In this document: positions 28,897-37,096 of the stretch, piece by piece | Position numbering within the stretch: the stretch's first letter is position 1 | How the letters are laid out: every line of letters begins with the position of its first letter | Source of the DNA: Clostridiales bacterium | GTDB lineage: Bacteria > Bacillota > Clostridia > Saccharofermentanales > Saccharofermentanaceae | Length of the DNA stretch: 52,866 bases | NCBI GenBank assembly: GCA_017615755.1 | Contig: JAFZZM010000018.1 | Span: forward strand, 1 to 52,866 | Direction: 5' to 3' | Notes under the pieces: model-generated | Told to the model about the DNA's origin: nothing | The model's database searches: none | The model's input: the letters and a program-made list of their open reading frames with translations, nothing else | Position numbers and translations under genes: made by a program

Positions 28897-31398
28897 ATGA
28901 GCGAACTAGAAAAGAACGAAACATTACTGAAGAACGGCGAACAGGGCGGGCTTCTCGAACAGAAGATCTCTGAGGTTGCCAGCCGTATCAAGGCACTGCG
29001 TCTGGACATGGGACTCTCCACGAAGGACATGGCCGAGAAGGTCGAGGTCACCGAGGAAGAGTACATCAAGTACGAAGAAGGTCAGGAAGACTTCAGCTTC
29101 ACCTTCGTATACAAAGTCGCAAACCTCTGCGGAGTGGAGATCTCCGAACTGATGGAAGGTACGACACCGGCTCTTCGTGAGTATGCCGTTACCAGAAAGG
29201 GCGAGGGTCTTCCGATCACCCGCCGTGCCGGATATAAGTACATGCGTCTGGGGCACCTTTTCAGAAATAAGCTGTGCGAGCCTTTCGAGGTCACCATCCC
29301 TTATTCTGAAGAAGCCTTGAACCCACCGTACAAGCTTGTTACCCACTCCGGTCAGGAACTGAACATCGTCACCAAGGGCTGCCTGAAAGTCATGCTCCGT
29401 GACCACTCCGAAATCCTGTATCCGGGTGACTCCATCTTCTTCGACAGTAGAACACCGCATAACGAATTTGCCCTCGGTGGCGAAGACTGCACATTCTACG
29501 CCATCGTTCTGAATCCGGAAAAGTGGACTCAGGGTGCAACCTACGAGAAGACCGTCCAGACTTCTTATGTACAGGACAACAAGACAAACTTCGATCTGGC
29601 CGGCGTTCAGAATCCGGTATACAGAAAGTATGTAAACGATGTACTCGATGCCGACAACAAGCTGACATCGATCTCCTACACACCGGATGCCGACAAGTTC
29701 AACTTTGCATTCGACCTCGTTGATGCAATGGCCGACAAGGACCCGAACAAGACTTCCATGATGTGGGTAGCCAAGGACGGCGTCACCGACCACCGCTTCA
29801 CTTTCGCGGAAATGAAGAAGTACACGGCCATGACTGCCAATTACTTCGAGAGCCTCGGCATCAAGCACGGCGACCGTGTCATGCTCGTCCTGAAGCGTCA
29901 CTACCAGTTCTGGTTCTCGATCCTCGCACTGCATAAGATCGGCGCGATCGCGATCCCGGCTACCAACCTTCTGAAGGAACATGACTTCGACTACCGTTAC
30001 AAGGCTGCCGGCGTTTCCGCTATCGTCATCACCGGTAACGGCGATACCGCTCTTGAAGCGCAAAAAGCAGCTGACAAGGCGGGTCTGGATATCAAGCTCA
30101 TCATGGCGAACGGTGCCGATGATGAAAGTGGTGCCAACTTCCTCAAGGTTCTCGAAGGAAAAGCTTCCGTTGACGAAGCCGGCCTTAAGAAAGAGGCAGT
30201 ACTCGCTTCTGAGGGTGGCTTCCTCCCACTTCCGGAAATGAGCAGCAAGTGGCATAACTTCAACTACGAGATGCCGGCATGCAGTGACGTTTACGAGCGG
30301 CCGGCCAATGCCACACAGGGCAACGATCCGATGGTCATGTTCTTCACATCCGGTACAACCGGTTACCCGAAGATCGCGGCTCACTCCCACAAGTATTCTC
30401 TGGGACATTTCGCGACTGCGAAGTACTGGCACAATGTTGACCCGAACGGTCTGCACTTCACGATCTCCGACACAGGCTGGGGCAAATCCCTCTGGGGTAA
30501 GCTCTATGGCCAGTGGCTCTGCGAAGCTCCGACCTTCACCTTCGACTTCGACAAGTTCCATGCAAATGAGATCCTGCCGATGTTCGCCAAGTATAACGTC
30601 ACCACGTTCTGCGCGCCGCCGACCATGTACCGCTTCCTGGTAAAGGAGGATCTGTCCAACTACGATCTGACTTCCCTGAAGTATGCTACCGTTGCCGGCG
30701 AGGCACTGAACCCTGAGGTATTCAACCAGTTCATGAGAGCGACCGGTATCCGCCTGATGGAAGGCTTCGGTCAGACCGAGACTTCCCTCGTTATCGGTAA
30801 CCTCGTCGGATCTGCGATCCGTCTCGGGTCCATGGGTAAGGCTGTTACTCCGTATGACGTACATATTCTCGACGAGGACGGCAATGATTGTCCTCCGGGT
30901 ACCACCGGTGAGATCTGCATCCGTACTGAGGATGTCGTTCCTTGCGGCTTGTATCTCGGATACTATCAGAACGAAGAAAAGACCAAAGAATCCTGGCATG
31001 ACGGCTACTTCCATACAGGTGATACCGCCTGGAAGGACGAGGATGGATACATCTGGTATGTCGGTCGTGTCGACGACGTTATTAAATCTTCCGGTTACCG
31101 TATCGGACCTTTCGAGATCGAAAGTGTCATCATGGAACTGCCTTACGTACTCGAGTGTGCCGTAACCGGTACACCTGACCCGCAAGGCGTCCGTGGTATG
31201 GTCGTTAAGGCCACCATCGTACTCGTACCCGGCCGTGCCGAGCCGACAGAGGAACTCAAGAAAGAGATCCAGGAATATGTAAAGACCAACACCGCACCGT
31301 ATAAGTACCCGCGTGTCGTTGAGTTCGTTACTGAGCTTCCGAAGACCATCAGCGGCAAGATCAAGAGAAACGTGATCCGCGATGGTAAGGATTCCTAA
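28897..31398 (+). CDS. HTH-cupin-AMP-forming acyl-CoA synthetase fusion
   Basis: An 833-residue three-part protein. Residues about 22-86 match an XRE helix-turn-helix, but the recognition region (TEEEYIKYEEGQED) is strongly acidic. Residues about 112-210 are a cupin barrel (HSGQELNIVTKGCLKVMLRD, YPGDSIFFDSRTPHNEF). From about 265 to the end is an ANL-family acyl-CoA synthetase close to medium-chain or acetyl/propionyl types. It has the phosphate loop FFTSGTTGYPK (near 482), GFGQTETS (near 622), YVGRVDDVIKSSGYRIGPFE and the catalytic lysine in TISGKIKRN. It should turn a carboxylic acid, ATP and CoA into acyl-CoA, AMP and PPi. GGAGGAAAG precedes the ATG. Control by an Ile-type T-box suggests a substrate linked to isoleucine, such as 2-methylbutyrate (inference). 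Confidence 0.93.
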   Translation: MSELEKNETLLKNGEQGGLLEQKISEVASRIKALRLDMGLSTKDMAEKVEVTEEEYIKYEEGQEDFSFTFVYKVANLCGVEISELMEGTTPALREYAVTRKGEGLPITRRAGYKYMRLGHLFRNKLCEPFEVTIPYSEEALNPPYKLVTHSGQELNIVTKGCLKVMLRDHSEILYPGDSIFFDSRTPHNEFALGGEDCTFYAIVLNPEKWTQGATYEKTVQTSYVQDNKTNFDLAGVQNPVYRKYVNDVLDADNKLTSISYTPDADKFNFAFDLVDAMADKDPNKTSMMWVAKDGVTDHRFTFAEMKKYTAMTANYFESLGIKHGDRVMLVLKRHYQFWFSILALHKIGAIAIPATNLLKEHDFDYRYKAAGVSAIVITGNGDTALEAQKAADKAGLDIKLIMANGADDESGANFLKVLEGKASVDEAGLKKEAVLASEGGFLPLPEMSSKWHNFNYEMPACSDVYERPANATQGNDPMVMFFTSGTTGYPKIAAHSHKYSLGHFATAKYWHNVDPNGLHFTISDTGWGKSLWGKLYGQWLCEAPTFTFDFDKFHANEILPMFAKYNVTTFCAPPTMYRFLVKEDLSNYDLTSLKYATVAGEALNPEVFNQFMRATGIRLMEGFGQTETSLVIGNLVGSAIRLGSMGKAVTPYDVHILDEDGNDCPPGTTGEICIRTEDVVPCGLYLGYYQNEEKTKESWHDGYFHTGDTAWKDEDGYIWYVGRVDDVIKSSGYRIGPFEIESVIMELPYVLECAVTGTPDPQGVRGMVVKATIVLVPGRAEPTEELKKEIQEYVKTNTAPYKYPRVVEFVTELPKTISGKIKRNVIRDGKDS

Positions 31399-31417
31399 GT
31401 CCTGACTAAAGTAAAAC

Positions 31418-31466
31418 AAAAAAGCCTTCTTCCACATTCCTTTGGGAATCGTGAAAGAAGGCTTTT
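31418..31466. terminator. bidirectional terminator
   Basis: AAAAGCCTTCTT pairs with AAGAAGGCTTTT around an inner CACATTCC/GGAATCGTG stem. A and T runs on both sides let it serve both the ligase gene and the convergent zinc-ribbon gene. Confidence 0.88.
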
Positions 31467-31479
31467 CTTTCGCAGTTTT

Positions 31480-31884
31480 TTATTTCATGATCAATGCCAG
31501 AACGGCGACAACGACAACGAGAAGAACGATAGCACCGATGATCTTCAACACGCCACTGCCACCCTTTCCGGTTGCGGCACCGGTGCTTTTGGCTGAGGAT
31601 CCGAACGAAGGCGTAAGCTTCGATTTCATCTCCTTCAGGTTCGCCTCATGCTGCGCATCCACCATATCATTGACTTCTTTACGGTTGGCCGCCGCCCACT
31701 CGCGGTTTGCCTGCATCTGCTTTCTCAGAAGCTCTTCGGTTCTGCTTTTCGTATCCTGCAGCTGCTGATCCAGTCGTTTATTCACCGCGCCGCAGAATGG
31801 GCAGTGCGTATAAGGCTTATCAAAAGGCTCCGCGCAGTTTTCACAGAATCCGTATGGTTTTTTCTCGCCGTTTTCTTCTGTCAT
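31480..31884 (-). CDS. zinc-ribbon protein with C-terminal membrane anchor
   Basis: A 134-residue protein. An N-terminal zinc ribbon has two Cys pairs (FCENCAEPF and HCPFCGAVN, residues about 14-31). A charged helix follows (about 38-85, rich in Gln, Arg and Glu, coiled-coil like), then a Ser/Gly linker and one C-terminal transmembrane helix (about 112-133). It would be tail-anchored with the ribbon in the cytoplasm. No specific function is known. GAGGA lies just upstream, and the gene starts 5 bp after the GH3 stop, so the two are co-transcribed. Confidence 0.75.
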   Translation of the reverse strand: MTEENGEKKPYGFCENCAEPFDKPYTHCPFCGAVNKRLDQQLQDTKSRTEELLRKQMQANREWAAANRKEVNDMVDAQHEANLKEMKSKLTPSFGSSAKSTGAATGKGGSGVLKIIGAIVLLVVVVAVLALIMK

Positions 31885-31889
31885 GATTC

Positions 31890-33893
31890 TTAGTCCTCAG
31901 AAGCTGTAGTTTCTGCTGTTTCCGATGCATCCGAACCTTCCGGAACATTCTCGGTGGTGTTCTTGACCGCTGCGGAGTAACCGGCCGGCAGCCAGCACTC
32001 TCCGGTTCCCATCATGAGCTGGGTGATGGAAGAATAGTAAGGCATCGGAAGACGTCCGTTAAACTCGATTTTGCCCGTCAGTATATCCACGACGGCGTTA
32101 CCGCCCTCGGAGCCCGGCAGATAGCACATCACGATCTCGTCCCAGTTTTCTACGAATTCATCGATGATCACATTTCTTCCGGCAACGATCAGAGTCAGTG
32201 TCGGCTTTCCGGATTCTTTTGCAAAATCAATGGCACTCTGGTTGCCCTCAAGGCCGAACTGACCTACGAGCTTGAGGTCTTCGGTATCGCCCAACCACTC
32301 GGCGTACGGACGTTCACCTACGCAAAGGAGGACCATATCGCATTCATCGATCCTTTCCTTATCGGTGATGATCTCATAACCGCCGGCCGCCTGGTTTGCC
32401 TGAAGGGCTTCCAGGATCGTCGGACCTTCATCGCACCAGTGTGTGCCATCCAGGTCTGTATCGGTCATGCCCTGCCAGATATAAGTCCAGCCTCCGCAGA
32501 GTGCGCCGGAATCATTGGCTGCAGGACCGCAAACGAATACTTTCTTTCCTGCTTCGAGCTTCATCGGACCTTCCTCAGGAAGCTTCAGCGGTACCATGGA
32601 TTTGGCTGCCAGTTCTCTTGCCACTTCATGTGAATGCTCGGAATTCCACTCATAAGAAGGCTCGCGCGCATCGCCGAACGGATCCGTAAAAAGTCCGCAA
32701 TCGATCTTCATCTTCAGGATTCGTGTAACCGCATCGTCCACGCGCTCAACCGGGATCCTTCCATCCTCCACGCCTCTGACGATACACCGTCTTGCTTCTT
32801 CGTAGCTGTCCGGTTCCATGAACATATCGATACCTGCATTCACGCAGATGATCATGTTATCTTCGAACGACTCACCGGAACAGTTATGTACCGACTCCCA
32901 GTCCGAAAGGATCACGCCCTCAAAACCGTAGTCCTCTTTGATTCGGCGGATCAGATCCGCATTCTCGTGCATCTTCACACCATTAACTGAAGAATGGGAG
33001 AGCATAATGGACTGCACACCCGCATCGACAAGTGCTTTGTACGTATCAAGGCTGTTATTGATCATATCCTCGGTCATCAGGGCATCGCCGCGGTCAATGA
33101 TACGCTGCGCATCGCTCTTCTCACCTGTGCCGTACTTGGTATAGCCATCGCCAAGATAATGCTTGGCGCAGACCACGACGCCCTGCGACAGAAGGCCGCT
33201 CGAATAGGCCGATGCCAGACGCTTCACGATGCTCTCATCATTCGAGTAGGACTCATATGTGCGGCCCCAGCGCGGATCTTGTGCGGCAGCCACGCAAGGC
33301 GAAAAATCCCAGAGCATGCCGGTATGTACCATTTCACTTCCCGTGAGCACACCCATCTCAAAAGTCAGTGCTTCGTCATCCGCTGCACCCAGATTGATAT
33401 TGTGCGGGAAGATCACGCATCCCGACGCACAGTTAATACCGTGCAGGAAATCGTTTCCGTAAATGTACGGGATCCTCGTATCGGAAAGGAGCGCCGCTTC
33501 CTGGTACTTCCTTACACGTTCCTGCCACTGTTCTACAGTAAGGGACGGCCACAAAGACTGGTCATAAGAAAGAATGGATCCGTAGCAGTGTTCCGTCATA
33601 TCCTCGGAAACGATTCTATAGCAGGCACCCTGGACCATCTGTGCCGCTTTCTCATCGAGAGAGAGCATGCTGCAGATCTCCTCGGCCGACAGGCCTTCAA
33701 ATGCCGGGTTCACACAAGGATACTCGGGAAGTGTTTCTTCCGTTTCCTGTGTCTCGCCGCTGTCATCGAAATAGGAGGTTTGTGTGGGCAGGTCCGAAGG
33801 TGTCGTTTCCACGTGTTTCTGTGGCATCTTGCACGACGCAAGGCCCAGGACCATCGTAAATACCAATAGTGTACTGATGAGCTTTCTTTTCAT
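31890..33893 (-). CDS. secreted GH3 family beta-glucosidase-like lipoprotein
   Basis: A 667-residue GH3 hydrolase anchored by lipid outside the cell. From the ATG at 33893 the signal peptide ends in a perfect LASC lipobox (Cys21); AGGGAAAAGGG precedes this start. An upstream extension to 33938 would spoil the signal peptide. A Thr/Glu linker is followed by the catalytic barrel (GLSAEEICSMLSLDEKAAQM, PYIYGNDFLHGINC, DPRWGRTYESY, KHYLGDG). The nucleophile is Asp331 in GVILSDWESVH. The second alpha/beta domain follows (KVFVCGPAANDSGALCGGWT, LLCVGERPYAEWLGD). Closest in kind to exo-beta-glucosidases acting on beta-glucans or cellodextrins. A second Thr-rich stretch lies at the C-terminus. Confidence 0.92.
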   Translation of the reverse strand: MKRKLISTLLVFTMVLGLASCKMPQKHVETTPSDLPTQTSYFDDSGETQETEETLPEYPCVNPAFEGLSAEEICSMLSLDEKAAQMVQGACYRIVSEDMTEHCYGSILSYDQSLWPSLTVEQWQERVRKYQEAALLSDTRIPYIYGNDFLHGINCASGCVIFPHNINLGAADDEALTFEMGVLTGSEMVHTGMLWDFSPCVAAAQDPRWGRTYESYSNDESIVKRLASAYSSGLLSQGVVVCAKHYLGDGYTKYGTGEKSDAQRIIDRGDALMTEDMINNSLDTYKALVDAGVQSIMLSHSSVNGVKMHENADLIRRIKEDYGFEGVILSDWESVHNCSGESFEDNMIICVNAGIDMFMEPDSYEEARRCIVRGVEDGRIPVERVDDAVTRILKMKIDCGLFTDPFGDAREPSYEWNSEHSHEVARELAAKSMVPLKLPEEGPMKLEAGKKVFVCGPAANDSGALCGGWTYIWQGMTDTDLDGTHWCDEGPTILEALQANQAAGGYEIITDKERIDECDMVLLCVGERPYAEWLGDTEDLKLVGQFGLEGNQSAIDFAKESGKPTLTLIVAGRNVIIDEFVENWDEIVMCYLPGSEGGNAVVDILTGKIEFNGRLPMPYYSSITQLMMGTGECWLPAGYSAAVKNTTENVPEGSDASETAETTASED

Positions 33894-33926
33894 AATCCCT
33901 TTTCCCTCTCTCTTGTTCGTGGTTAC

Positions 33927-33955
33927 ATTATACACCATACAAGAAAAGTCGGGAA
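33927..33955 (-). promoter_or_regulatory. putative promoter of the GH3 operon
   Basis: TATAAT (33932-33927) on the minus strand, with a weak TTCCCG 17 bp upstream (33955-33950), lies 34 bp before the GH3 start. Confidence 0.5.
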
Positions 33956-33960
33956 AAGCA

Positions 33961-34653
33961 CTAGTTCAACTGTTCTACCGAGATTACGCCGTCGATCTCG
34001 TTTATGACGCTGATCACTTTATTCTTGTCCACCTTGTCACGAGGACGGACCGTCAGAACTACGGAGTACAAAGAGATCGATGCATCACGCGTACCCGTGA
34101 CCTCGAGGTTGCTGATGGCCATGCGGTTGTTCTTGCAGTAACGCATTACATCGTTAAGCGCATTTTTCTTGTTGTACTCCAGGAGGATCTTAAATGCTTC
34201 GTTGTGCGTGATCTTGCTTCCGAGTGTGGAAAAGAGCGTCTCGGCAATGAGCACCAGACCGGTACCGATGATCGCACCCTCGTAGAAACCGGCGCCGACA
34301 GCAAGGCCGATGATACCGCATGTCCAAAGGCCGGCCGCTGTGGTAAGACCCTTGATCTTTCTGTTGTTGATGACGATGATCGTACCTCCGCCGATGAAAC
34401 CGAGTCCGGATACGACCTGCGCGCCGAGTCGGGAAATATCGGTCGGAAGTTCCATGTTCAGATAAAGGTAAATGCCGGTCATGGATGCGATCGTCGCGCC
34501 GATACAAACCAGGATATGTGTACGGAAACCGGCCGGACGGTTCTTGTAGGAACGCTCCAGTCCGATCAGTCCGCCCAGCAGCACCGCAATAAGCAGACGG
34601 ATCGTCGTACTCAGCGGTGTAATATCTCTTATTCCATCAAAAATACTCAGCAT
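33961..34653 (-). CDS. MgtC/SapB family membrane protein, second copy
   Basis: A 230-residue protein with the MgtC/SapB fold. Several N-terminal transmembrane helices carry the signature LLGGLIGLERSYKNRPAGFRTH and LGAQVVSGLGFIGGGTIIV. A cytoplasmic ACT-like C-terminal domain (about 150-230) ends with IDGVISVEQLN. MgtC proteins in pathogens modulate F-ATP synthase and magnesium or phosphate homeostasis; in other bacteria their job is uncertain. GGAGG precedes the ATG. It lies 12 bp after the first MgtC gene. Confidence 0.92.
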   Translation of the reverse strand: MLSIFDGIRDITPLSTTIRLLIAVLLGGLIGLERSYKNRPAGFRTHILVCIGATIASMTGIYLYLNMELPTDISRLGAQVVSGLGFIGGGTIIVINNRKIKGLTTAAGLWTCGIIGLAVGAGFYEGAIIGTGLVLIAETLFSTLGSKITHNEAFKILLEYNKKNALNDVMRYCKNNRMAISNLEVTGTRDASISLYSVVLTVRPRDKVDKNKVISVINEIDGVISVEQLN

Positions 34654-34665
34654 AGCGTTCCTCCG

Positions 34666-35397
34666 TCACGAAATCAGTTCGTGCAGTGAAAGCACGCACG
34701 GCAGCTCCGCGATCGAAGACAGCATCTCCGAGTGCGAAGACTTTTCTTTACTCATTTTCATAGAGAAGATCGCAGACGGGTAATTGTCCTCGTCCACTTC
34801 CTCCGGGTCAATATCAAAGAGCTGTGCTCCCTGTTCCTCGATGGTCTTACGAATCATCTCGACATCGGTCGGATTGATGTATTTCACGGTGATCGTAATG
34901 TTGCGCAGGCGTCTCTTATAAAGGACCTCCAGCGGTTGCAACACTTCCATGGAGAAGATGATGATCACGATTGCCGGGATCACGCACTCAAAATACGCTG
35001 CACCGGAAGCGATACCCAGTACTGCCGCAGCAAAAAGGCCAATAGCGGAAGTCAGACCCGATACCTGCTGGTGTGCCGAAGCCACGATGGTACCTGCCGC
35101 CAGAAAACCGATGCCGGCCAGCACCTGTGCCGAAAAACGCGCTGCATCGAACTTCAGACCGCCAAGCGATTCTACGATCGGCGCCCATGCACCATGCAGC
35201 ATTTCATTTTCGTAAAAAGAAATCATGAGGGTCAGCGCAGCACCGATACTGATGAGCATATACGTACGAAGGCCCGCATTACGTTCCTTCTTCTCACGTC
35301 CGTATCCGATCAGTCCGCCCGACGTCATCGCCAGCAAAAGCCGCACAACAACGGAAACGAAGTTGAAATCCTTGAGATAATTCCAGATTTCTCCCAT
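34666..35397 (-). CDS. MgtC/SapB family membrane protein, first copy
   Basis: A 243-residue MgtC/SapB protein from the ATG at 35397 (AGGAGGG upstream). Translation from 35553 would add a non-conserved tail and run through the promoter, so it is rejected. Signature segments are TSGGLIGYGREKKERNAGLRTY and FSAQVLAGIGFLAAGTIV, and an ACT-like C-terminal domain begins near residue 165. It is clearly paralogous to the next gene but diverged, so the two may form a heteromer or have split roles. The promoter carries the dispersed GTGCTTTTG motif. Confidence 0.92.
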   Translation of the reverse strand: MGEIWNYLKDFNFVSVVVRLLLAMTSGGLIGYGREKKERNAGLRTYMLISIGAALTLMISFYENEMLHGAWAPIVESLGGLKFDAARFSAQVLAGIGFLAAGTIVASAHQQVSGLTSAIGLFAAAVLGIASGAAYFECVIPAIVIIIFSMEVLQPLEVLYKRRLRNITITVKYINPTDVEMIRKTIEEQGAQLFDIDPEEVDEDNYPSAIFSMKMSKEKSSHSEMLSSIAELPCVLSLHELIS

Positions 35398-35431
35398 TCG
35401 CAGAGCACCCTCCTGTAAAAAATCCGTGCTT

Positions 35432-35451
35432 ATTCTACCACAAAAGCACTT
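35432..35451 (-). promoter_or_regulatory. promoter of the mgtC pair with the dispersed motif
   Basis: On the minus strand AAGTGCTTTT (35451-35442) is followed after 4 bp by TAGAAT (35437-35432), preceded by TGG as an extended -10. No good -35 is seen at 17 bp. It is 35 bp upstream of the start codon. Confidence 0.55.
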
Positions 35452-35647
35452 GTCTTTCATCTGTTTTGCGTATGTTTCAGGAATCTGAATATGCTCGGAT
35501 TTCTTTGATTGACGGTCATCGATGAATCTCCTTTTCCCCTTGTAAATCCGCATGCTTTTATGTAAACTATGTGATGTTTTCAGAAGAATATCGGCCCAGT
35601 GCTTTTGCCTGGGAATCCATAATCAGTCAATGGGGACAATTTGATTT

Positions 35648-36994
35648 ATGCATAGCATCGGCATTAAACGGATTCGGTTATCTGATCATTTTACATATGG
35701 GCGTCTGTTCCGCTTCGTCATCCCGACGATCCTGATGATGCTGTTCACGTCAATGTACGGCGTGGTCGATGGTCTTTACATCAACAACTATGTCGGCAAG
35801 GAAGCTTTTGCCGCAGTCACATTGATCACTCCTCTTCCGCTTCTGATCGGTGCGATCGCCTACATGATCGGTGGTGGTGGTAGTGCCGTCATCGCACAGG
35901 CTCTGGCCCGTGGCGAGAAAGAAAAGGCCAGTCAGGTCTTCTCTTTTCTGACTGCCGTTTCCATTGTCGGTTCCATCGTACTTGCCGCACTCGGTGATTT
36001 TCTTCTTGAGCCGATCGCGAAGATCATGGGTGCCGATGCCGAGATGCTTCCTATCTGTCTGAAGTACGGACGCATCCTCATCGCCTGCATCCCGTTCTAT
36101 ATTCTGCAGAATGTATTCCAGAGTTTTCTGACCGCTGCCGAGCACCCGAAGGTCGGTCTTGCGATCACCCTTGTTTCGACCGCGCTCAACCTGATCCTGG
36201 ACTTCGTGTTCGTCGGACTTTTGGACCAGGGCGTTACCGGTGCTGCTTTTGCTACAGCAGTGTCCCAGTATTTCGGCGGTATCGTACCCTTCCTCTACAT
36301 CGCAGGAAGCAAGAATATCGATATCCATTTTGTCCGTCCGCGTTTCATGAAGAACGTCCTCGGGCCGGTCTGCTGGAACGGTCTTTCCGAGTTCATCAGT
36401 GAGATCTTCCACCCTCTGGCCAGCGTCATGTACAACTACAAACTCATGCAGCTCGTCGGCATGAACGGTGTCGCGGCATATGGTGTACTCATGAACGTCG
36501 GTTTCCTTTTCGGTGCCGTATTCCTTGGCTTTGCCGTCGGTGTCGCGCCGATCTTCAGTTACCAGTATGAAGCGAAAGCCTACGAAGAACTTCACCAGAC
36601 TTTCAGACGCAGTGCGATCTTCGTTGTTGTCATGGGCTTTGTTCTCTACGGCATTGCGCTCTGCATCGAAGGTCCTTTCGCCTCGTTGTTCTTCGGGCAC
36701 GATGAAGCGCTCCTGACAATGACCGAAGAAGGCTTTGCTCTACACAGTAAGTCCTACATGGTCATGGGCCTCGCGGTCTTCACATCCGCGTTCTTCACGG
36801 CTCTCCACAACAGCCGTGTATCCGCTTTCATTTCTTTCCTGAGGACCCTTCTTTTCGAAGTCCTGGCAATCATCATCCTGCCGATGTTCTTCGATCTGAA
36901 CGGCGTCTGGGCAGCAAGCCTGACAGCAGAATTACTTGCCTTGATCGTTACCATCTTCCTTCTCGTCAACAAAAGAAAAGTGTATCACTACTGA
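35648..36994 (+). CDS. MATE family efflux transporter
   Basis: A 448-residue multidrug and toxic-compound extrusion (MATE) transporter with about 12 transmembrane helices in two homologous halves. It exports cationic or other small molecules using a Na+ or H+ gradient. Segments such as RFVIPTILMMLFTSMYGVVDGLYI at the N-terminus and AEHPKVGLAITLVSTALNLILDF in the middle are typical of the DinF/NorM-like clostridial branch. The ribosome binding site (TGGGGA) is not strong. An AGTGCTTTTG near-copy of the dispersed motif lies about 40 bp upstream. Substrate unknown. Confidence 0.93.
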   Translation: MHSIGIKRIRLSDHFTYGRLFRFVIPTILMMLFTSMYGVVDGLYINNYVGKEAFAAVTLITPLPLLIGAIAYMIGGGGSAVIAQALARGEKEKASQVFSFLTAVSIVGSIVLAALGDFLLEPIAKIMGADAEMLPICLKYGRILIACIPFYILQNVFQSFLTAAEHPKVGLAITLVSTALNLILDFVFVGLLDQGVTGAAFATAVSQYFGGIVPFLYIAGSKNIDIHFVRPRFMKNVLGPVCWNGLSEFISEIFHPLASVMYNYKLMQLVGMNGVAAYGVLMNVGFLFGAVFLGFAVGVAPIFSYQYEAKAYEELHQTFRRSAIFVVVMGFVLYGIALCIEGPFASLFFGHDEALLTMTEEGFALHSKSYMVMGLAVFTSAFFTALHNSRVSAFISFLRTLLFEVLAIIILPMFFDLNGVWAASLTAELLALIVTIFLLVNKRKVYHY

Positions 36995-37019
36995 ATTCCT
37001 ATACTTTATCAGGTGTCGT

Positions 37020-37042
37020 GAAACGTTTCTCTGTGATAGAAT
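37020..37042 (+). promoter_or_regulatory. LacI-type operator and extended -10 upstream of MATE2-GH51
   Basis: GAAACGTTTC (37020-37029) is a perfect palindrome with a central CG, the hallmark of LacI/GalR or CcpA operators. Eight bases later TGA-TAGAAT (37034-37042) forms an extended -10. The operator occupies the -35 region, so repression by blocking polymerase is likely. Confidence 0.5.
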
Positions 37043-37096
37043 ACTCATTTGTATTGGGGTAGAAGGGTATTATATTAACTGGCAAGAAAGATTTAC

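Noticed and set aside
28924..31437. 837-codon open frame antisense to the HTH-cupin-ligase gene
   Set aside because: It mirrors a gene with clear domains and motifs; it crosses the bidirectional terminator and has no family resemblance.
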